Notes under the pieces: model-generated
Seen by the model: the letters and a program-made list of their open reading frames with translations, nothing else
Databases searched by the model: none
What the model was told of the DNA's origin: nothing
DNA from: DATAVB01 sp036267955
Lineage (GTDB): Bacteria; Actinomycetota; Actinomycetes; Mycobacteriales; QHCD01
Assembly: GCA_036267955.1 (NCBI GenBank)
Contig: DATAVB010000046.1
Location: 62,001 to 126,000, forward strand
DNA length: 64,000 nt
Reading direction: 5' to 3'
Program-made: the position numbers and the translations under genes
Part shown: positions 9,375-17,667 of the stretch, piece by piece
How positions within the stretch are numbered: position 1 is the stretch's first letter
Layout of the letters: each line of letters opens with the position of its first letter

Positions 9375-10775
9375 ATGAGTAGGGTCCAGTCCTCCGACGA
9401 GCTGGGCCGGGTGCACTTCATCGGTGTCGGCGGCATCGGAATGAGCGGCATCGCGCGGATCCTGCTGGCCCGCGGCAGCACGGTCTCCGGCAGCGATGCC
9501 AAGGACTCGACCGGGGTCGAGGCGCTGCGCCAGCTCGGCGCTACTGTCTACATAGGACAGCGCGCGGAGAATGTCGAGAACGCCGACACGGTCGTGGTTT
9601 CCACGGCGATCCGGGAGAGCAACCCGGAGCTGGTCGAGGCACGCCGGCGCGGCCTGCGGGTGATCCGCCGGGCCGCCGCCCTGGCCGCCGTGATGGCGGG
9701 CCGGCGCGGTGTTGCGGTGACCGGCACCAGCGGCAAGACCACCACGACCTCGATGCTGACCGTCGCGGTCCAGCACTGCGGCGTCGATCCGTCCTTCGCC
9801 ATCGGCGGCGACCTGGGAGAGTCCGGCTCCAACGCCCACCAGGGCACCGGTGACCTGTTCATCGCCGAGGCCGACGAGAGTGACGGTTCGTTCCTGCTGC
9901 TCGCTCCGGACGCCGCGATCGTCACCAACGTCGAGGTCGACCACCTCGACCAGCACGGCACTCCGGAGGCATACGCCAAGGCGTTCGACGACTTCCTCGG
10001 CCGGCTGCACCGGCCGGGCATCCTGGTCTGCTGCGCCGACGACCCGGGCTCGCGCCGGCTGGCTGAGCTGGCCCGCGACACCATCGGCACCGTCCGCACC
10101 TACGGTGAGGCGGCCGACGCGGACCTGCGGCTGACCGACATCGACATCACTGCAACCGGCACCAGCTACCAGGCGGTGCTCGACGGCGGGACCCCGGTGC
10201 CGATCGAGATCTCGGTGACCGGCCGGCACATGGCACTCAACTCCGCCGCCGCCCTCTTGACCGGGCTCGAGCTGGGGCTGCCGGCGGACAAGCTGATCGA
10301 GGGGCTCGCTGCGTACGGCGGGGTCCGTCGCCGCTTCGAGCTCAAGGGCACCGTGGCCGGCGTGCGGGTGTACGACGACTACGCCCACCACCCGAGCAAG
10401 GTGGCCGCGCAGCTGCGGGCCGCCCGGGTGGTCGCCGCCGGGGGGCGGCTGATCGTGGCGTTTCAGCCGCATCTCTACAGCCGTACCCAGGCCTTCGCCC
10501 CGGAGTTCGGTCAGGCGCTCGGACTCGCCGACGAGGTCGTGGTGATGGAGGTGACCGGCGTCCGGGAGGACCCGGTGCCGGGAGTCACCGGAGCCCTGGT
10601 GGCCGACGCGATCCCGCTGCCCGCCGAGCGGGTGCACTACGAGCCGTCCTGGTCCGCGGCCGCGCCGCTGCTGGCCCGGCTGGCCCGGCCCGGCGACCTG
10701 GTCGTGACGATGGGCGCCGGCGACGTGACCCTGGTCGGGCCGGAGGTGCTCACCGAGCTGGGCGCGGCGACGTGA
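9375..10775 (+). CDS. murC: UDP-N-acetylmuramate:L-alanine ligase MurC
   Basis: MurC starts the stem peptide by adding L-alanine to UDP-MurNAc. The ATG is preceded by AGGAG at about 9363. The 466-residue protein shows FIGVGGIGMSGIA at the N-terminus, the P-loop GTSGKTTTTSML near residues 118-129, EADESDGSFL, HLDQHGT, the YDDYAHHPSK motif and FQPHLYSRT. Length and order match the family. It lies between murG and ftsQ in the dcw cluster. Confidence 0.96.
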   Translation: MSRVQSSDELGRVHFIGVGGIGMSGIARILLARGSTVSGSDAKDSTGVEALRQLGATVYIGQRAENVENADTVVVSTAIRESNPELVEARRRGLRVIRRAAALAAVMAGRRGVAVTGTSGKTTTTSMLTVAVQHCGVDPSFAIGGDLGESGSNAHQGTGDLFIAEADESDGSFLLLAPDAAIVTNVEVDHLDQHGTPEAYAKAFDDFLGRLHRPGILVCCADDPGSRRLAELARDTIGTVRTYGEAADADLRLTDIDITATGTSYQAVLDGGTPVPIEISVTGRHMALNSAAALLTGLELGLPADKLIEGLAAYGGVRRRFELKGTVAGVRVYDDYAHHPSKVAAQLRAARVVAAGGRLIVAFQPHLYSRTQAFAPEFGQALGLADEVVVMEVTGVREDPVPGVTGALVADAIPLPAERVHYEPSWSAAAPLLARLARPGDLVVTMGAGDVTLVGPEVLTELGAAT

Positions 10776-10791
10776 TGAGCGACCGGTCGCG

Positions 10792-11496
10792 ATGAGCGGA
10801 CTCGCCGGCAAGATCCTGCCGGCCCGGATGCTGCGCCGGCAGACGTACACCGTCGGCGGTGGCATCGTGCTCGCACTGGCGATCGTCACGATCTACATCG
10901 CCGGATTCACCTCCGTACTCGCCGTGCACAAGGTGACGGTGAGCGGGCTGCACCGGCTCACCGAGAAGGGCGTGCTCGCCGTCGCCAAGGTGCCCGAGGG
11001 AAAACCGTTGGCGCGCCTGGATCTCAAGCCGATCCAGGACCGGGTGGCCGCCCTGCCGGGCGTGGCCCGGGTGGATGTGCGGCGGGCCTGGCCCAACGGG
11101 GTGCGGATCGTGGTGACCGAACGCGCCGGCGTCGTGGTGGCCGAGCGCGGCGGCGCGCAGTGGCTGCTGGACGCCGACGGCGTGGCATTCCAGCGGCTGC
11201 GCGGCACGGTCTCCGGGATTCCGCGGCTCACTCCGGCGCTCAACGGCAAACCCGACGCCGCCACCAGAGCGGCCCTGCGGGTGGCGGCCGACCTGCCGAC
11301 CTGGCTGCGTGTCCGGACGATCGGCATCACGGCGAAGACCCCGGACTCGGTGACATTGAGCCTGACCAAGGGACGCACGGTGCAGTGGGGTGGAGCGACC
11401 CGGGACGCGGACAAGGCTCAGGTCCTGCAGGCGCTGCTGAAACAGTCCGGGACGGTGTACGACGTGCAGAGCCCGAAGGTCGTCGCTGTCCGTTGA
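10792..11496 (+). CDS. ftsQ: Cell division protein FtsQ (DivIB)
   Basis: FtsQ is a bitopic membrane protein that links FtsL/FtsB to the late divisome. It has a short basic cytoplasmic N-terminus, one membrane helix at about residues 21-43 and an extracytoplasmic POTRA domain beginning KVTVSGLHRLTEKGVLAVAKV. A C-terminal FtsQ domain includes the segment RRAWPNGVRIVVTERAGVVV. The 234-residue size fits actinobacterial FtsQ. It is the last gene before a long repeat-containing gap and ftsZ. Confidence 0.93.
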   Translation: MSGLAGKILPARMLRRQTYTVGGGIVLALAIVTIYIAGFTSVLAVHKVTVSGLHRLTEKGVLAVAKVPEGKPLARLDLKPIQDRVAALPGVARVDVRRAWPNGVRIVVTERAGVVVAERGGAQWLLDADGVAFQRLRGTVSGIPRLTPALNGKPDAATRAALRVAADLPTWLRVRTIGITAKTPDSVTLSLTKGRTVQWGGATRDADKAQVLQALLKQSGTVYDVQSPKVVAVR

Positions 11497-11523
11497 CGCG
11501 GCTGGCCCCGGATCCCTGGTATG

Positions 11524-11560
11524 TCGGGTGTTCGGGTTCGGGTGTTCGGGTGTTCGGGGT
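11524..11560. repeat. Short tandem repeat of TTCGGGTG units after ftsQ
   Basis: About four imperfect copies of an 8- to 9-base unit (GTGTTCGGG, with one shortened TTCGGG) lie about 30 bp after the ftsQ stop. It reads like a slippage-type minisatellite. No hairpin is evident and no function can be assigned. It adjoins the larger repeat array at 11583-11789. Confidence 0.7.
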
Positions 11561-11582
11561 CCGCGGGAACGCGAGATTTTTT

Positions 11583-11789
11583 CCGATCGAAGTGCGCTTT
11601 GACCGCGCGCGGTGCCGTCTCTGCCGGGTAAAGCGCGCTTGGATCGGTTGGTGCTGCGGGCTGGTGGCGGACTGCGGTATGGCCCGATCAAAGCGCACTT
11701 CGATCGGTGGGTTGCGCGACTGTGCTGGGTAAAGCGCGCTTCGATCGGCAGGAGATGCGACTGTTCCGGTCATAGCGCGCTTCGATCGG
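11583..11789. repeat. Array of five 18-bp double-palindrome repeats upstream of ftsZ
   Basis: Four direct copies of AAAGCGCGCTTCGATCGG occur at 11630-11647 (one mismatch), 11690-11707 (one mismatch), 11731-11748 (exact) and 11772-11789 (first A lost). One inverted copy, CCGATCGAAGTGCGCTTT, occurs at 11583-11600. Each unit joins two palindromes, AAGCGCGCTT and CGATCG. The last three copies are spaced exactly 41 bp apart and share related 23-bp spacers containing TGCGCGACTG or TGCGACTG. The rest of the 592-bp ftsQ-ftsZ gap shows no credible gene. The array could be a regulator-binding cluster or a mobile repeat; its function is unknown. Confidence 0.85.
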
Positions 11790-12007
11790 GGACCGGAGCC
11801 GTGCGGGATCCCGGGCGCCGGCCGGACGCGCAGCCGGGACGAGTGGCCGGGACGAGTGGCCGAGGCCCGTCGCCGGACGAGTCGGGATCGGCGGTCGCAC
11901 CCGCCATCCAGCCAGAAAAAGCCAAATAGATCAGGCTTTTCCTCCGACACGCGCCGTGGTGCTTGCCGCGACCCAATGCCGTACCTAATGTCCGCCCTAT
12001 TGCTCAG

Positions 12008-12031
12008 GTTGACATAACTATAACGGTCAAC
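12008..12031. promoter_or_regulatory. Inverted repeat and promoter-like elements upstream of ftsZ
   Basis: GTTGAC at 12008-12013 and GTCAAC at 12026-12031 form a 6-bp inverted repeat with a 12-bp AT-rich centre. The region contains TTGACA (12009-12014) and TATAAC (12019-12024). These are too close together to be one promoter, but each could belong to a separate one. It lies 58-81 bp before the ftsZ ATG, in an unusually AT-rich patch, so it is the best candidate for the ftsZ promoter or a regulator site. Confidence 0.45.
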
Positions 12032-12088
12032 TTGAGGATGAGGGTACACGGCCGGGGCACGCGCCGAAGGCAAACGAAAGGTAGCCGC

Positions 12089-13516
12089 ATGACACCTCCG
12101 CAGAACTACCTAGCGATCATCAAGGTGGTCGGCATCGGTGGCGGCGGCGTGAACGCCGTCAACCGGATGATCGAGGTCGGGCTCAAGGGCGTCGAGTTCA
12201 TCGCGATCAACACCGACGCGCAGGCGTTGCTGATGAGCGACGCCGACGTCAAGCTCGATGTCGGTCGCGAACTGACCCGCGGTCTCGGTGCCGGCGCCAA
12301 CCCGGATGTCGGACGCCAGGCCGCCGAGGACCACCGCGAAGAGATCGAAGAGGTGCTCAAGGGCGCCGACATGGTCTTCGTGACGGCCGGGGAGGGCGGC
12401 GGCACCGGCACCGGCGGCGCGCCCGTGGTAGCCGACATCGCGCGCAAGCTCGGTGCACTCACGATTGGCGTGGTCACCCGGCCCTTCACCTTCGAGGGCA
12501 AGCGCCGGGCCGGCTCGGCCGAGGCCGGGATCGAGGCGCTGCGCAACAACTGCGACACGCTGATCGTGATCCCGAACGACCGGCTGCTGCAGATCAGCGA
12601 CGCCACGGTCAGCGTGATGGACGCCTTCAAATCCGCCGACCAGGTGCTGCTCTCCGGTGTCCAGGGCATCACCGACCTGATCACCACGCCGGGCCTGATC
12701 AACCTCGACTTCGCCGACGTGAAGTCGGTGATGAGTGGCGCCGGCTCGGCGTTGATGGGCATCGGTTCGTCCCGCGGCGACGACCGGGCCGTGCGGGCCG
12801 CTGAGATGGCCGTTGCCAGCCCGCTGCTGGAAGCCAGCATGGACGGCGCCCATGGCGTGCTGCTGTCGGTCTCCGGTGGCTCGGACCTCGGCCTGTTCGA
12901 GATCAACGAGGCGGCGACCCTCGTCGCCGACGCGGCCCACCAGGACGCCAACATCATCTTCGGCGCGGTCATCGACGACGCGCTGGGCGACGAGGTGCGG
13001 GTGACCGTCATCGCCGCGGGCTTCGACAGTGGCGCACCCACCTACAAGAAGGCGGATTCGCCGGCGCGGTCGGATGAGGAGAGCGCCGCCAACAGCCAGA
13101 ACGGCGCCAGTCAGAACGGGAACGGGAACGGCAACGGGAACGGCAGTTCCGCCGGGCAGTACGGATCCGGCAACGGGTCCGGCCAATACGGCGCCGGACA
13201 GTACGGCTCGTACGGCGGCCGGACCGGCGCCGGGCCGGACGGCGGACAGTACGCGCCGAGTTCCGGGCTGCCCGGCTCCCGCCCGCTGGGCGGACTCGGT
13301 CGGTCGGACGCGGGCAATGGGTCCGGGTCGCAGCCGTCCAGCCGACCCGCCTACGAGTCGCCGTCGACCGGGTCCCGGTCGAGTGGTCCCGGTCCGCTGC
13401 CGCCCAGCCCGGCGCCGGTGTCCTCGAGTCCGCCGCCGGTCCGCCCGCCGGCGCGCCGGGTGGAATTCGAAGAAGACCTCGATGTGCCGGACTTCCTGAA
13501 GAACGACCGGTCGTAA
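12089..13516 (+). CDS. ftsZ: Cell division GTPase FtsZ
   Basis: FtsZ is the tubulin-like GTPase that forms the Z ring. The ATG at 12089 has a GAAAGG ribosome binding site about 6 bp upstream, and the protein starts MTPPQNYLAIIKVVGIGGGG. The frame is open upstream, but that stretch is non-conserved. The GTP-binding GGGTGTGGAP loop is at about residues 102-111, and NxDFADVK and the T7 region are normal. After about residue 315 comes a 150-residue low-complexity linker rich in Asn-Gly, Tyr-Gly, Ser and Pro. It ends in the conserved C-terminal peptide DLDVPDFLKNDRS, which binds SepF and other partners. Confidence 0.98.
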   Translation: MTPPQNYLAIIKVVGIGGGGVNAVNRMIEVGLKGVEFIAINTDAQALLMSDADVKLDVGRELTRGLGAGANPDVGRQAAEDHREEIEEVLKGADMVFVTAGEGGGTGTGGAPVVADIARKLGALTIGVVTRPFTFEGKRRAGSAEAGIEALRNNCDTLIVIPNDRLLQISDATVSVMDAFKSADQVLLSGVQGITDLITTPGLINLDFADVKSVMSGAGSALMGIGSSRGDDRAVRAAEMAVASPLLEASMDGAHGVLLSVSGGSDLGLFEINEAATLVADAAHQDANIIFGAVIDDALGDEVRVTVIAAGFDSGAPTYKKADSPARSDEESAANSQNGASQNGNGNGNGNGSSAGQYGSGNGSGQYGAGQYGSYGGRTGAGPDGGQYAPSSGLPGSRPLGGLGRSDAGNGSGSQPSSRPAYESPSTGSRSSGPGPLPPSPAPVSSSPPPVRPPARRVEFEEDLDVPDFLKNDRS

Positions 13517-13519
13517 CCG

Positions 13520-14221
13520 GTGGGGATCCGACGGGTCCTCACCAGCCGGTCTGGTGGACACAGTGCCGCGCCGTACGACAGCTTCAACCTCGGCGGCGCG
13601 GTCGGTGACGATCCGGCCGCGGTGTCGGCCAACCGCGGCCGGTTGGCCGGCGAGCTGGGCCTGAGCACAGACCGGTTGGTGTGGATGGACCAGGTGCACG
13701 GAGCCGAGGTGGTTGCCGTCGACGGCCCGCGGCCGGGCGGAGTGGTGGGCACTGACGGCCTGGTGACCACGACGCGCGGCCTGGGGCTGGTGGTGCTGGT
13801 TGCCGACTGCGTTCCGATCCTGCTGGCGGACGTCGATGCCGGGGTCGTGGGGGTCGCCCATGCCGGCCGTCCCGGTGCGGCGGCCGGGATCGGCCAGCGG
13901 GCGGTCGTTGCGATGACCGAAGCCGGCGCCAGGCCGGAGTCGCTCGAGGTGCTGCTCGGCCCGGCGATCTGCGGCCGCTGTTACGAGGTTCCACCGCAGA
14001 TGCAGGCCGACGTCGAGGCGCGGTTGCCCGGCAGCGCGTGCTCCACTGCCGCCGGCACCAGCGGGCTGGACCTGCGGGCCGGGTTGGCCCGGATCCTGGT
14101 CGAGGCCGGGGTGGGCCGGGTGACCGTCGATCCGCGGTGCACGGCCGAGGATCCGGAGCTCTACAGCTACCGGCGCGACGGGGTCACCGGTCGGCAGGCC
14201 GGCGTGGCCTGGATCGAGTAG
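13520..14221 (+). CDS. pgeF: Peptidoglycan editing factor PgeF / YfiH (laccase-domain, DUF152)
   Basis: Members of this family are cytoplasmic metal-binding proteins described as polyphenol oxidase- or purine nucleoside phosphorylase-like. In E. coli the family removes mis-incorporated residues from UDP-MurNAc precursors. The GTG start is 3 bp after the ftsZ stop. Family blocks present are NLGGAVGDD, MDQVHGAEV, TDGLVTT, VADCVPILLAD, VAHAGRPG, GPAICGRCYEVP and DPRCTAEDP..YSYRRDG. The metal ligands (the His of QVHG, the Cys of ADC, the His of AHAG) are present. The HAG(W/R)xG motif reads HAGRPG, a slight variant. Confidence 0.9.
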   Translation: MGIRRVLTSRSGGHSAAPYDSFNLGGAVGDDPAAVSANRGRLAGELGLSTDRLVWMDQVHGAEVVAVDGPRPGGVVGTDGLVTTTRGLGLVVLVADCVPILLADVDAGVVGVAHAGRPGAAAGIGQRAVVAMTEAGARPESLEVLLGPAICGRCYEVPPQMQADVEARLPGSACSTAAGTSGLDLRAGLARILVEAGVGRVTVDPRCTAEDPELYSYRRDGVTGRQAGVAWIE

Positions 14222-14227
14222 GGCGGC

Positions 14228-14971
14228 GTGGCGTCCGAGAATGCCGGGCCGGCCGGGGCGGACTCCCGCGCCGCGGACCCTCGCACCGAGGAGCTCAGGG
14301 CCAACCTGCGCGACGTCCGCCGGCGCATCGTCACCGCCGCCGAAGCGGCCGGTCGCGACCCGGCCGAGCTCACCCTCATCGCCGTCACCAAGACCTTTCC
14401 GGCCGTGGATGTCGAACGGCTCGCCGCGCTCGGCCTGACCGACTTCGGCGAGAACCGGGACGGCGAGGCCCGGGAGAAGGCCGCGGCGCTGCCGGGATCG
14501 CGGTGGCATTTCATCGGTCAGTTGCAACGCAACAAGGCGCGCTCGGTGCTGAGCTACGCCCGCGTCGTCCACAGTGTGGACCGGGCTGCGCTGGTGACCG
14601 CGCTGCAGAAGGCAGCCGAGCAGGCGGACCGGGAGCTTGACGTACTGCTGCAGGTGAGCCTGGATCCGGACCCGGCCGCGGCGCGTGGTGGCGTCTCGCC
14701 CGCCGGGTTGGCGGAGTTGGCGACGGCCGTCGGATCGTCCGGCCGGCTGCGGTTGCGCGGGCTGATGGCGGTGCCGCCGCTGGGGGAGGATCCCGATTCG
14801 GCGTACCGACGGCTGGCCGAGATCGCCGTCGAGTTCACCGATCGGCATCCCACGGCAGCGATGCTGTCGGCCGGCATGAGTCATGACCTGGAGTCGGCCA
14901 TACAACACGGCGCGACACACCTACGAATTGGCACGGCGTTGCTCGGCGGTCGACCCGCAATCGTCAGGTAA
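14228..14971 (+). CDS. YggS/PLPBP-family pyridoxal phosphate homeostasis protein
   Basis: This family consists of cytoplasmic, single-domain PLP-binding TIM-barrel proteins that maintain PLP and amino-acid homeostasis without a known reaction. The PLP lysine lies in LIAVTKTFP near residue 57. Other blocks are FGENRDGE, WHFIGQLQRNKAR, the HSVDR segment, LRGLMAVPP, SAGMSHDLESAI and LRIGTALLG. About 20 N-terminal residues are a non-conserved acidic extension. The GTG is 6 bp after the pgeF stop. The ftsZ-pgeF-yggS-sepF order is conserved in Gram-positive bacteria. Confidence 0.93.
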   Translation: MASENAGPAGADSRAADPRTEELRANLRDVRRRIVTAAEAAGRDPAELTLIAVTKTFPAVDVERLAALGLTDFGENRDGEAREKAAALPGSRWHFIGQLQRNKARSVLSYARVVHSVDRAALVTALQKAAEQADRELDVLLQVSLDPDPAAARGGVSPAGLAELATAVGSSGRLRLRGLMAVPPLGEDPDSAYRRLAEIAVEFTDRHPTAAMLSAGMSHDLESAIQHGATHLRIGTALLGGRPAIVR

Positions 14972-15050
14972 TGTCCGCTCGGAAGCCGCTGATAGGGCGG
15001 TTTCGGACACTCACGTTGACTCACGTGTCGACCGAGGAAGGGAGCCCGAT

Positions 15051-15701
15051 ATGGCCGGGGCCATGCGCAAGATGGGAATCTACCTCGGTCTCGTCGAGGA
15101 CGAGCGCGCCGACGACGGAGACTACGAGGCTGACGGCGACTACGCCGAATACAGCGAGTACGAGCCCGAGCCGGCCACCGCGACGCCCCGGCGGGAGTCC
15201 GTCACGGCGTCGGCAGCCACCTCGGCTTCGACGCGATCGTGGAGCGACCGCAGCGAGCTGGCCGAGCGCCCGGCGGCGGTCGAGCCGGCGGCGAGTCGGC
15301 GCGTGGCCGGCCCGGAACGGGCCACCTTCGCGGACCGGTCGAGCTACAGCGACCGTTCCAGCTACACCGGACGGAGCTCCACCGCGTTGATCGAGCCGGA
15401 AATCGAGCAGGAGCCGACGGCGCTGTCTCGCATCATCACGCTGCACCCGCGGACCTACAACGAGGCGCGGGTCATCGGGGAACACTTCCGGGACAGCGTG
15501 CCGGTCATCATGAACCTCACCGAGATGGACGATTCGGACGCCAAGCGGCTGGTGGACTTTGCCGCCGGACTCACGTTCGGGTTGCGCGGTAGCATCGACC
15601 GCGTGACCAATCGCGTGTTTCTCCTCTCGCCCCAGAACGTCAACGTGACCGCCGAGGACAAGGCTCGGCTCGCCGAGGGCGGCTTCTTCAATCAGAGCTG
15701 A
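15051..15701 (+). CDS. sepF: Cell division protein SepF
   Basis: SepF is a membrane-associated protein that polymerises and tethers FtsZ. The ATG at 15051 has a strong GAGGAAGGGAG ribosome binding site; an internal ATG at 15063 (MRKMGIYLGL) is also possible. Residues about 1-14 form the amphipathic membrane-binding helix. Then comes an acidic and Ser/Arg-rich linker, and a C-terminal SepF domain from about residue 120 (IITLHPRTYNEARVIGEHFR, LTEMDDSDAKRLVDFAAGLTFG, FLLSPQNV). Length is 216 residues. It is followed 5 bp later by yggT. Confidence 0.95.
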   Translation: MAGAMRKMGIYLGLVEDERADDGDYEADGDYAEYSEYEPEPATATPRRESVTASAATSASTRSWSDRSELAERPAAVEPAASRRVAGPERATFADRSSYSDRSSYTGRSSTALIEPEIEQEPTALSRIITLHPRTYNEARVIGEHFRDSVPVIMNLTEMDDSDAKRLVDFAAGLTFGLRGSIDRVTNRVFLLSPQNVNVTAEDKARLAEGGFFNQS

Positions 15702-15706
15702 CGTCG

Positions 15707-15994
15707 GTGCACGCATTCTGGGAAGCGCTCCACTTCATTCTTCTTGTGTTCCTTTTGTTGCTCATTGCCCGTTTTGTGATGGAATGGGTCATGCAACTCG
15801 CACGGTCGTGGCGGCCAGCCGGATTGGTGGCAGCGGGCCTTGAAGTGGTCTACTCAGCTACTGACCCACCATTGAAGTTGCTCCGAAGGCTCATACCACC
15901 ATTGCGACTGGGAGGAATCAGCATTGACTTGGGGTTCATCGTGCTGTTCTTTGTGGTCTTGGTCCTGATGAATGTGGTTGCAGGACGTGCGTGA
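15707..15994 (+). CDS. YggT-family membrane protein
   Basis: This 95-residue integral membrane protein has two hydrophobic segments (about residues 9-30 and 70-92) separated by the loop typical of the YggT family (ATDPPLKLLRRLIPPLRLGGISIDLGF). It is always found near sepF and divIVA in actinobacteria and Firmicutes, which suggests a role in division or osmotic homeostasis. Its biochemical function is unknown. The GTG start is 5 bp after sepF. Base composition is lower in GC than its neighbours, as is common for small membrane proteins. Confidence 0.9.
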   Translation: MHAFWEALHFILLVFLLLLIARFVMEWVMQLARSWRPAGLVAAGLEVVYSATDPPLKLLRRLIPPLRLGGISIDLGFIVLFFVVLVLMNVVAGRA

Positions 15995-16023
15995 CCAAAA
16001 CGTGATTATATGAGCCACACCTA

Positions 16024-16051
16024 CCGGTGGCCGGCTTCGCGGCCGGCGCGA
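16024..16051 (+). promoter_or_regulatory. Small GC-rich hairpin between yggT and divIVA
   Basis: The text around 16024-16050 contains GGCCGGC, a short loop and GCCGGC arms (roughly GCCGGCTTCGCGGCCGGC). It lies in the 82-bp gap before divIVA. No T-run follows, so it could be a weak transcription attenuator or an mRNA stabiliser rather than a classical terminator. Confidence 0.35.
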
Positions 16052-16076
16052 CCGTCGACAGTCCTGAGGTGATCCG

Positions 16077-17009
16077 ATGCCGTCGTTAACCCCCGCTGAC
16101 GTTCATAACGTCGCGTTCAAAAAGCCGCCGATCGGCAAGCGCGGCTACGACGAGGACGAGGTGGACGAGTTCCTCGACCTCATCGAAACCGAGCTTGCCC
16201 GACTCATTGAGGAGAACAACGACCTCAAGGGTCAGGTCGAGGAGATTCAGCGGCGCTCCGCGTCCGGAGCGGGGGCGGACGGGAATCGCCAAGGCGGTGA
16301 CGGCCGCAACCAGACAGACGCGGCCGAGGCCGAGCGGCGCGCCGGTCGGCGCAGCGCTCCCGAGCCCGCACCGGCCCCTGTTCCGGCCGCACCGGCGCCG
16401 GTGCAACAGCCGGTTGCCGCCCAGAGCGGCGGCGAGTCCGACCACATCGCCGCGGTCAACATGCTCGCGCTGGCCCAGCAGACCGCCGACAAGCACGTGT
16501 CCGAGGCGAAGGCCGAGTCCGACCGGGTGCGACACGAGACTCGCGCGGAGATGGAACGGCTGATCAGCGAGGCGCGTACCAAGGCCGACTCGATGCAGGG
16601 CGAGGCGCGTGGCCGCGCCGAGACCATGGAGCGGGACGCCCGCACCAAGGCCGCGGCCCTCACCGCCGAGGCCGAGCGTCGGCACAACCAGATCATGGGC
16701 AGCCTTGAGCTGAAGAAGACCGATCTGGAGAAGGCGATCGCCGAACTGCAGGCCTACGAGCGCGAATATCGCACCCGGCTGCGGGGATACCTGGAGTCCC
16801 AGCTGCAGGAGCTCAACTCCCGCGGCTCGGCCCAGCCGTCCGGTGCTCCGGCGAGTGTTGCTGCTGGTGGCGCCCGTCCGGTCAACGGCAATGCAGCACC
16901 GGGTCAGTCCGACGGCAGCCGTTCGTACGGCGCTCCCGCCGTCACGGCTCCGGGTCGGCACGACGACGCCGGTGCAGTGCCGTCGGGTCAGCACAGCCAC
17001 GGCGGCTGA
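16077..17009 (+). CDS. divIVA: Polar growth coiled-coil protein DivIVA / Wag31
   Basis: DivIVA is a cytoplasmic coiled-coil protein that marks curved membranes at cell poles and directs apical wall synthesis in actinobacteria. The N-terminal lipid-binding DivIVA domain is clear (LTPADVHNVAFKKPPIGKRGYDEDEVDEFLD, about residues 4-35). The first coiled coil runs to about residue 62. A Pro/Ala-rich, variable linker (about residues 65-125) is followed by a long coiled coil (about 125-255), then a Gly/Ser/Pro-rich tail. Length is 310 residues. It ends the conserved division block. Confidence 0.95.
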   Translation: MPSLTPADVHNVAFKKPPIGKRGYDEDEVDEFLDLIETELARLIEENNDLKGQVEEIQRRSASGAGADGNRQGGDGRNQTDAAEAERRAGRRSAPEPAPAPVPAAPAPVQQPVAAQSGGESDHIAAVNMLALAQQTADKHVSEAKAESDRVRHETRAEMERLISEARTKADSMQGEARGRAETMERDARTKAAALTAEAERRHNQIMGSLELKKTDLEKAIAELQAYEREYRTRLRGYLESQLQELNSRGSAQPSGAPASVAAGGARPVNGNAAPGQSDGSRSYGAPAVTAPGRHDDAGAVPSGQHSHGG

Positions 17010-17058
17010 GTCCGACCATCGCGCGTCGCTCTAGGTCAGAGAGGTCCCGAGCGTTCCG

Positions 17059-17667
17059 GTGATTGTTGTCAGCCTGCTGCTGGTGCTCGGTTCCGCGGTC
17101 ATGCTCGTGCTGGGTCTGGCCGAGGCACACCAGGTGTTGATCTGGGCCTCGATCGGGGCGAGCATCGCCGCGGCGCTGTCGCTCGCGACGGCGGTGGTGC
17201 GTCGGCGCGGCGAGTCCGGTAGTCCGCTGACCGCGGCCCTGCAGGGACACGGTGCGTTGGCGGTGGGCCAGAAGTCAGGCCTGATCGACGCACCACGGCC
17301 GCCCAGTGATCGGGCGACCGGTGATGACGGGGCCAGCAGCGGCCGGCACAGTGATGGCGGTCCGGGCACCACTGACGGGCATTCCGACACCGAACCTGCC
17401 GGTCACCATCCAGACCCGCCGGATGAGCCGCCTGAGGAAGATGTCTCGGCCTCGGACGTGTTGCGGATCGTCGATCTCCTCGACGAGGTGCTGGTGGTCG
17501 ACGGCAGGCCCCGGTATCACCTCGCGGGCTGTCGCCACCTGGTCGCCCGCGAGACGATCCCGCTGCCGGTTTCGGAGGCACGCGAGGCGCAATTCACGCC
17601 CTGTGCCTGGTGCCACCCCGATAGCACGATCGCCGACCGGGCCAGAGGCAGCCTCGGCGACGGCTGA
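17059..17667 (+). CDS. Small membrane protein with a Cys-containing C-terminal domain, function unknown
   Basis: I do not recognise a named family. The 202-residue protein has two membrane helices near the N-terminus (about residues 2-23 and 27-46). A hydrophilic, Gly/Asp/Pro-rich linker follows. The C-terminal domain, about 60 residues, contains YHLAGCRHL...PLPVSEAREAQFTPCAWCHP. The spacing of Cys and His resembles the small metal-binding modules appended to many actinobacterial proteins (similar to the Cys patch of Ada). The GTG start has a GAGAGG about 15 bp upstream, so the start is uncertain. It lies just after divIVA in the same direction. Confidence 0.7.
   Translation: MIVVSLLLVLGSAVMLVLGLAEAHQVLIWASIGASIAAALSLATAVVRRRGESGSPLTAALQGHGALAVGQKSGLIDAPRPPSDRATGDDGASSGRHSDGGPGTTDGHSDTEPAGHHPDPPDEPPEEDVSASDVLRIVDLLDEVLVVDGRPRYHLAGCRHLVARETIPLPVSEAREAQFTPCAWCHPDSTIADRARGSLGDG

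Noticed and set aside
11583..11789. The ftsQ-ftsZ repeats as a CRISPR array
   Set aside because: Spacers differ in length, two of them are related to each other, one repeat is inverted, and no cas gene is present.
11612..11929. Possible small genes within the ftsQ-ftsZ gap
   Set aside because: The open frames simply translate the repeat array and show no ribosome binding site or conserved composition.
12110..14920. A 936-codon open frame on the minus strand across ftsZ, pgeF and the YggS-type gene
   Set aside because: It is antisense to three well-conserved genes, with an Arg/Gly/His-rich composition typical of shadow frames in high-GC DNA.
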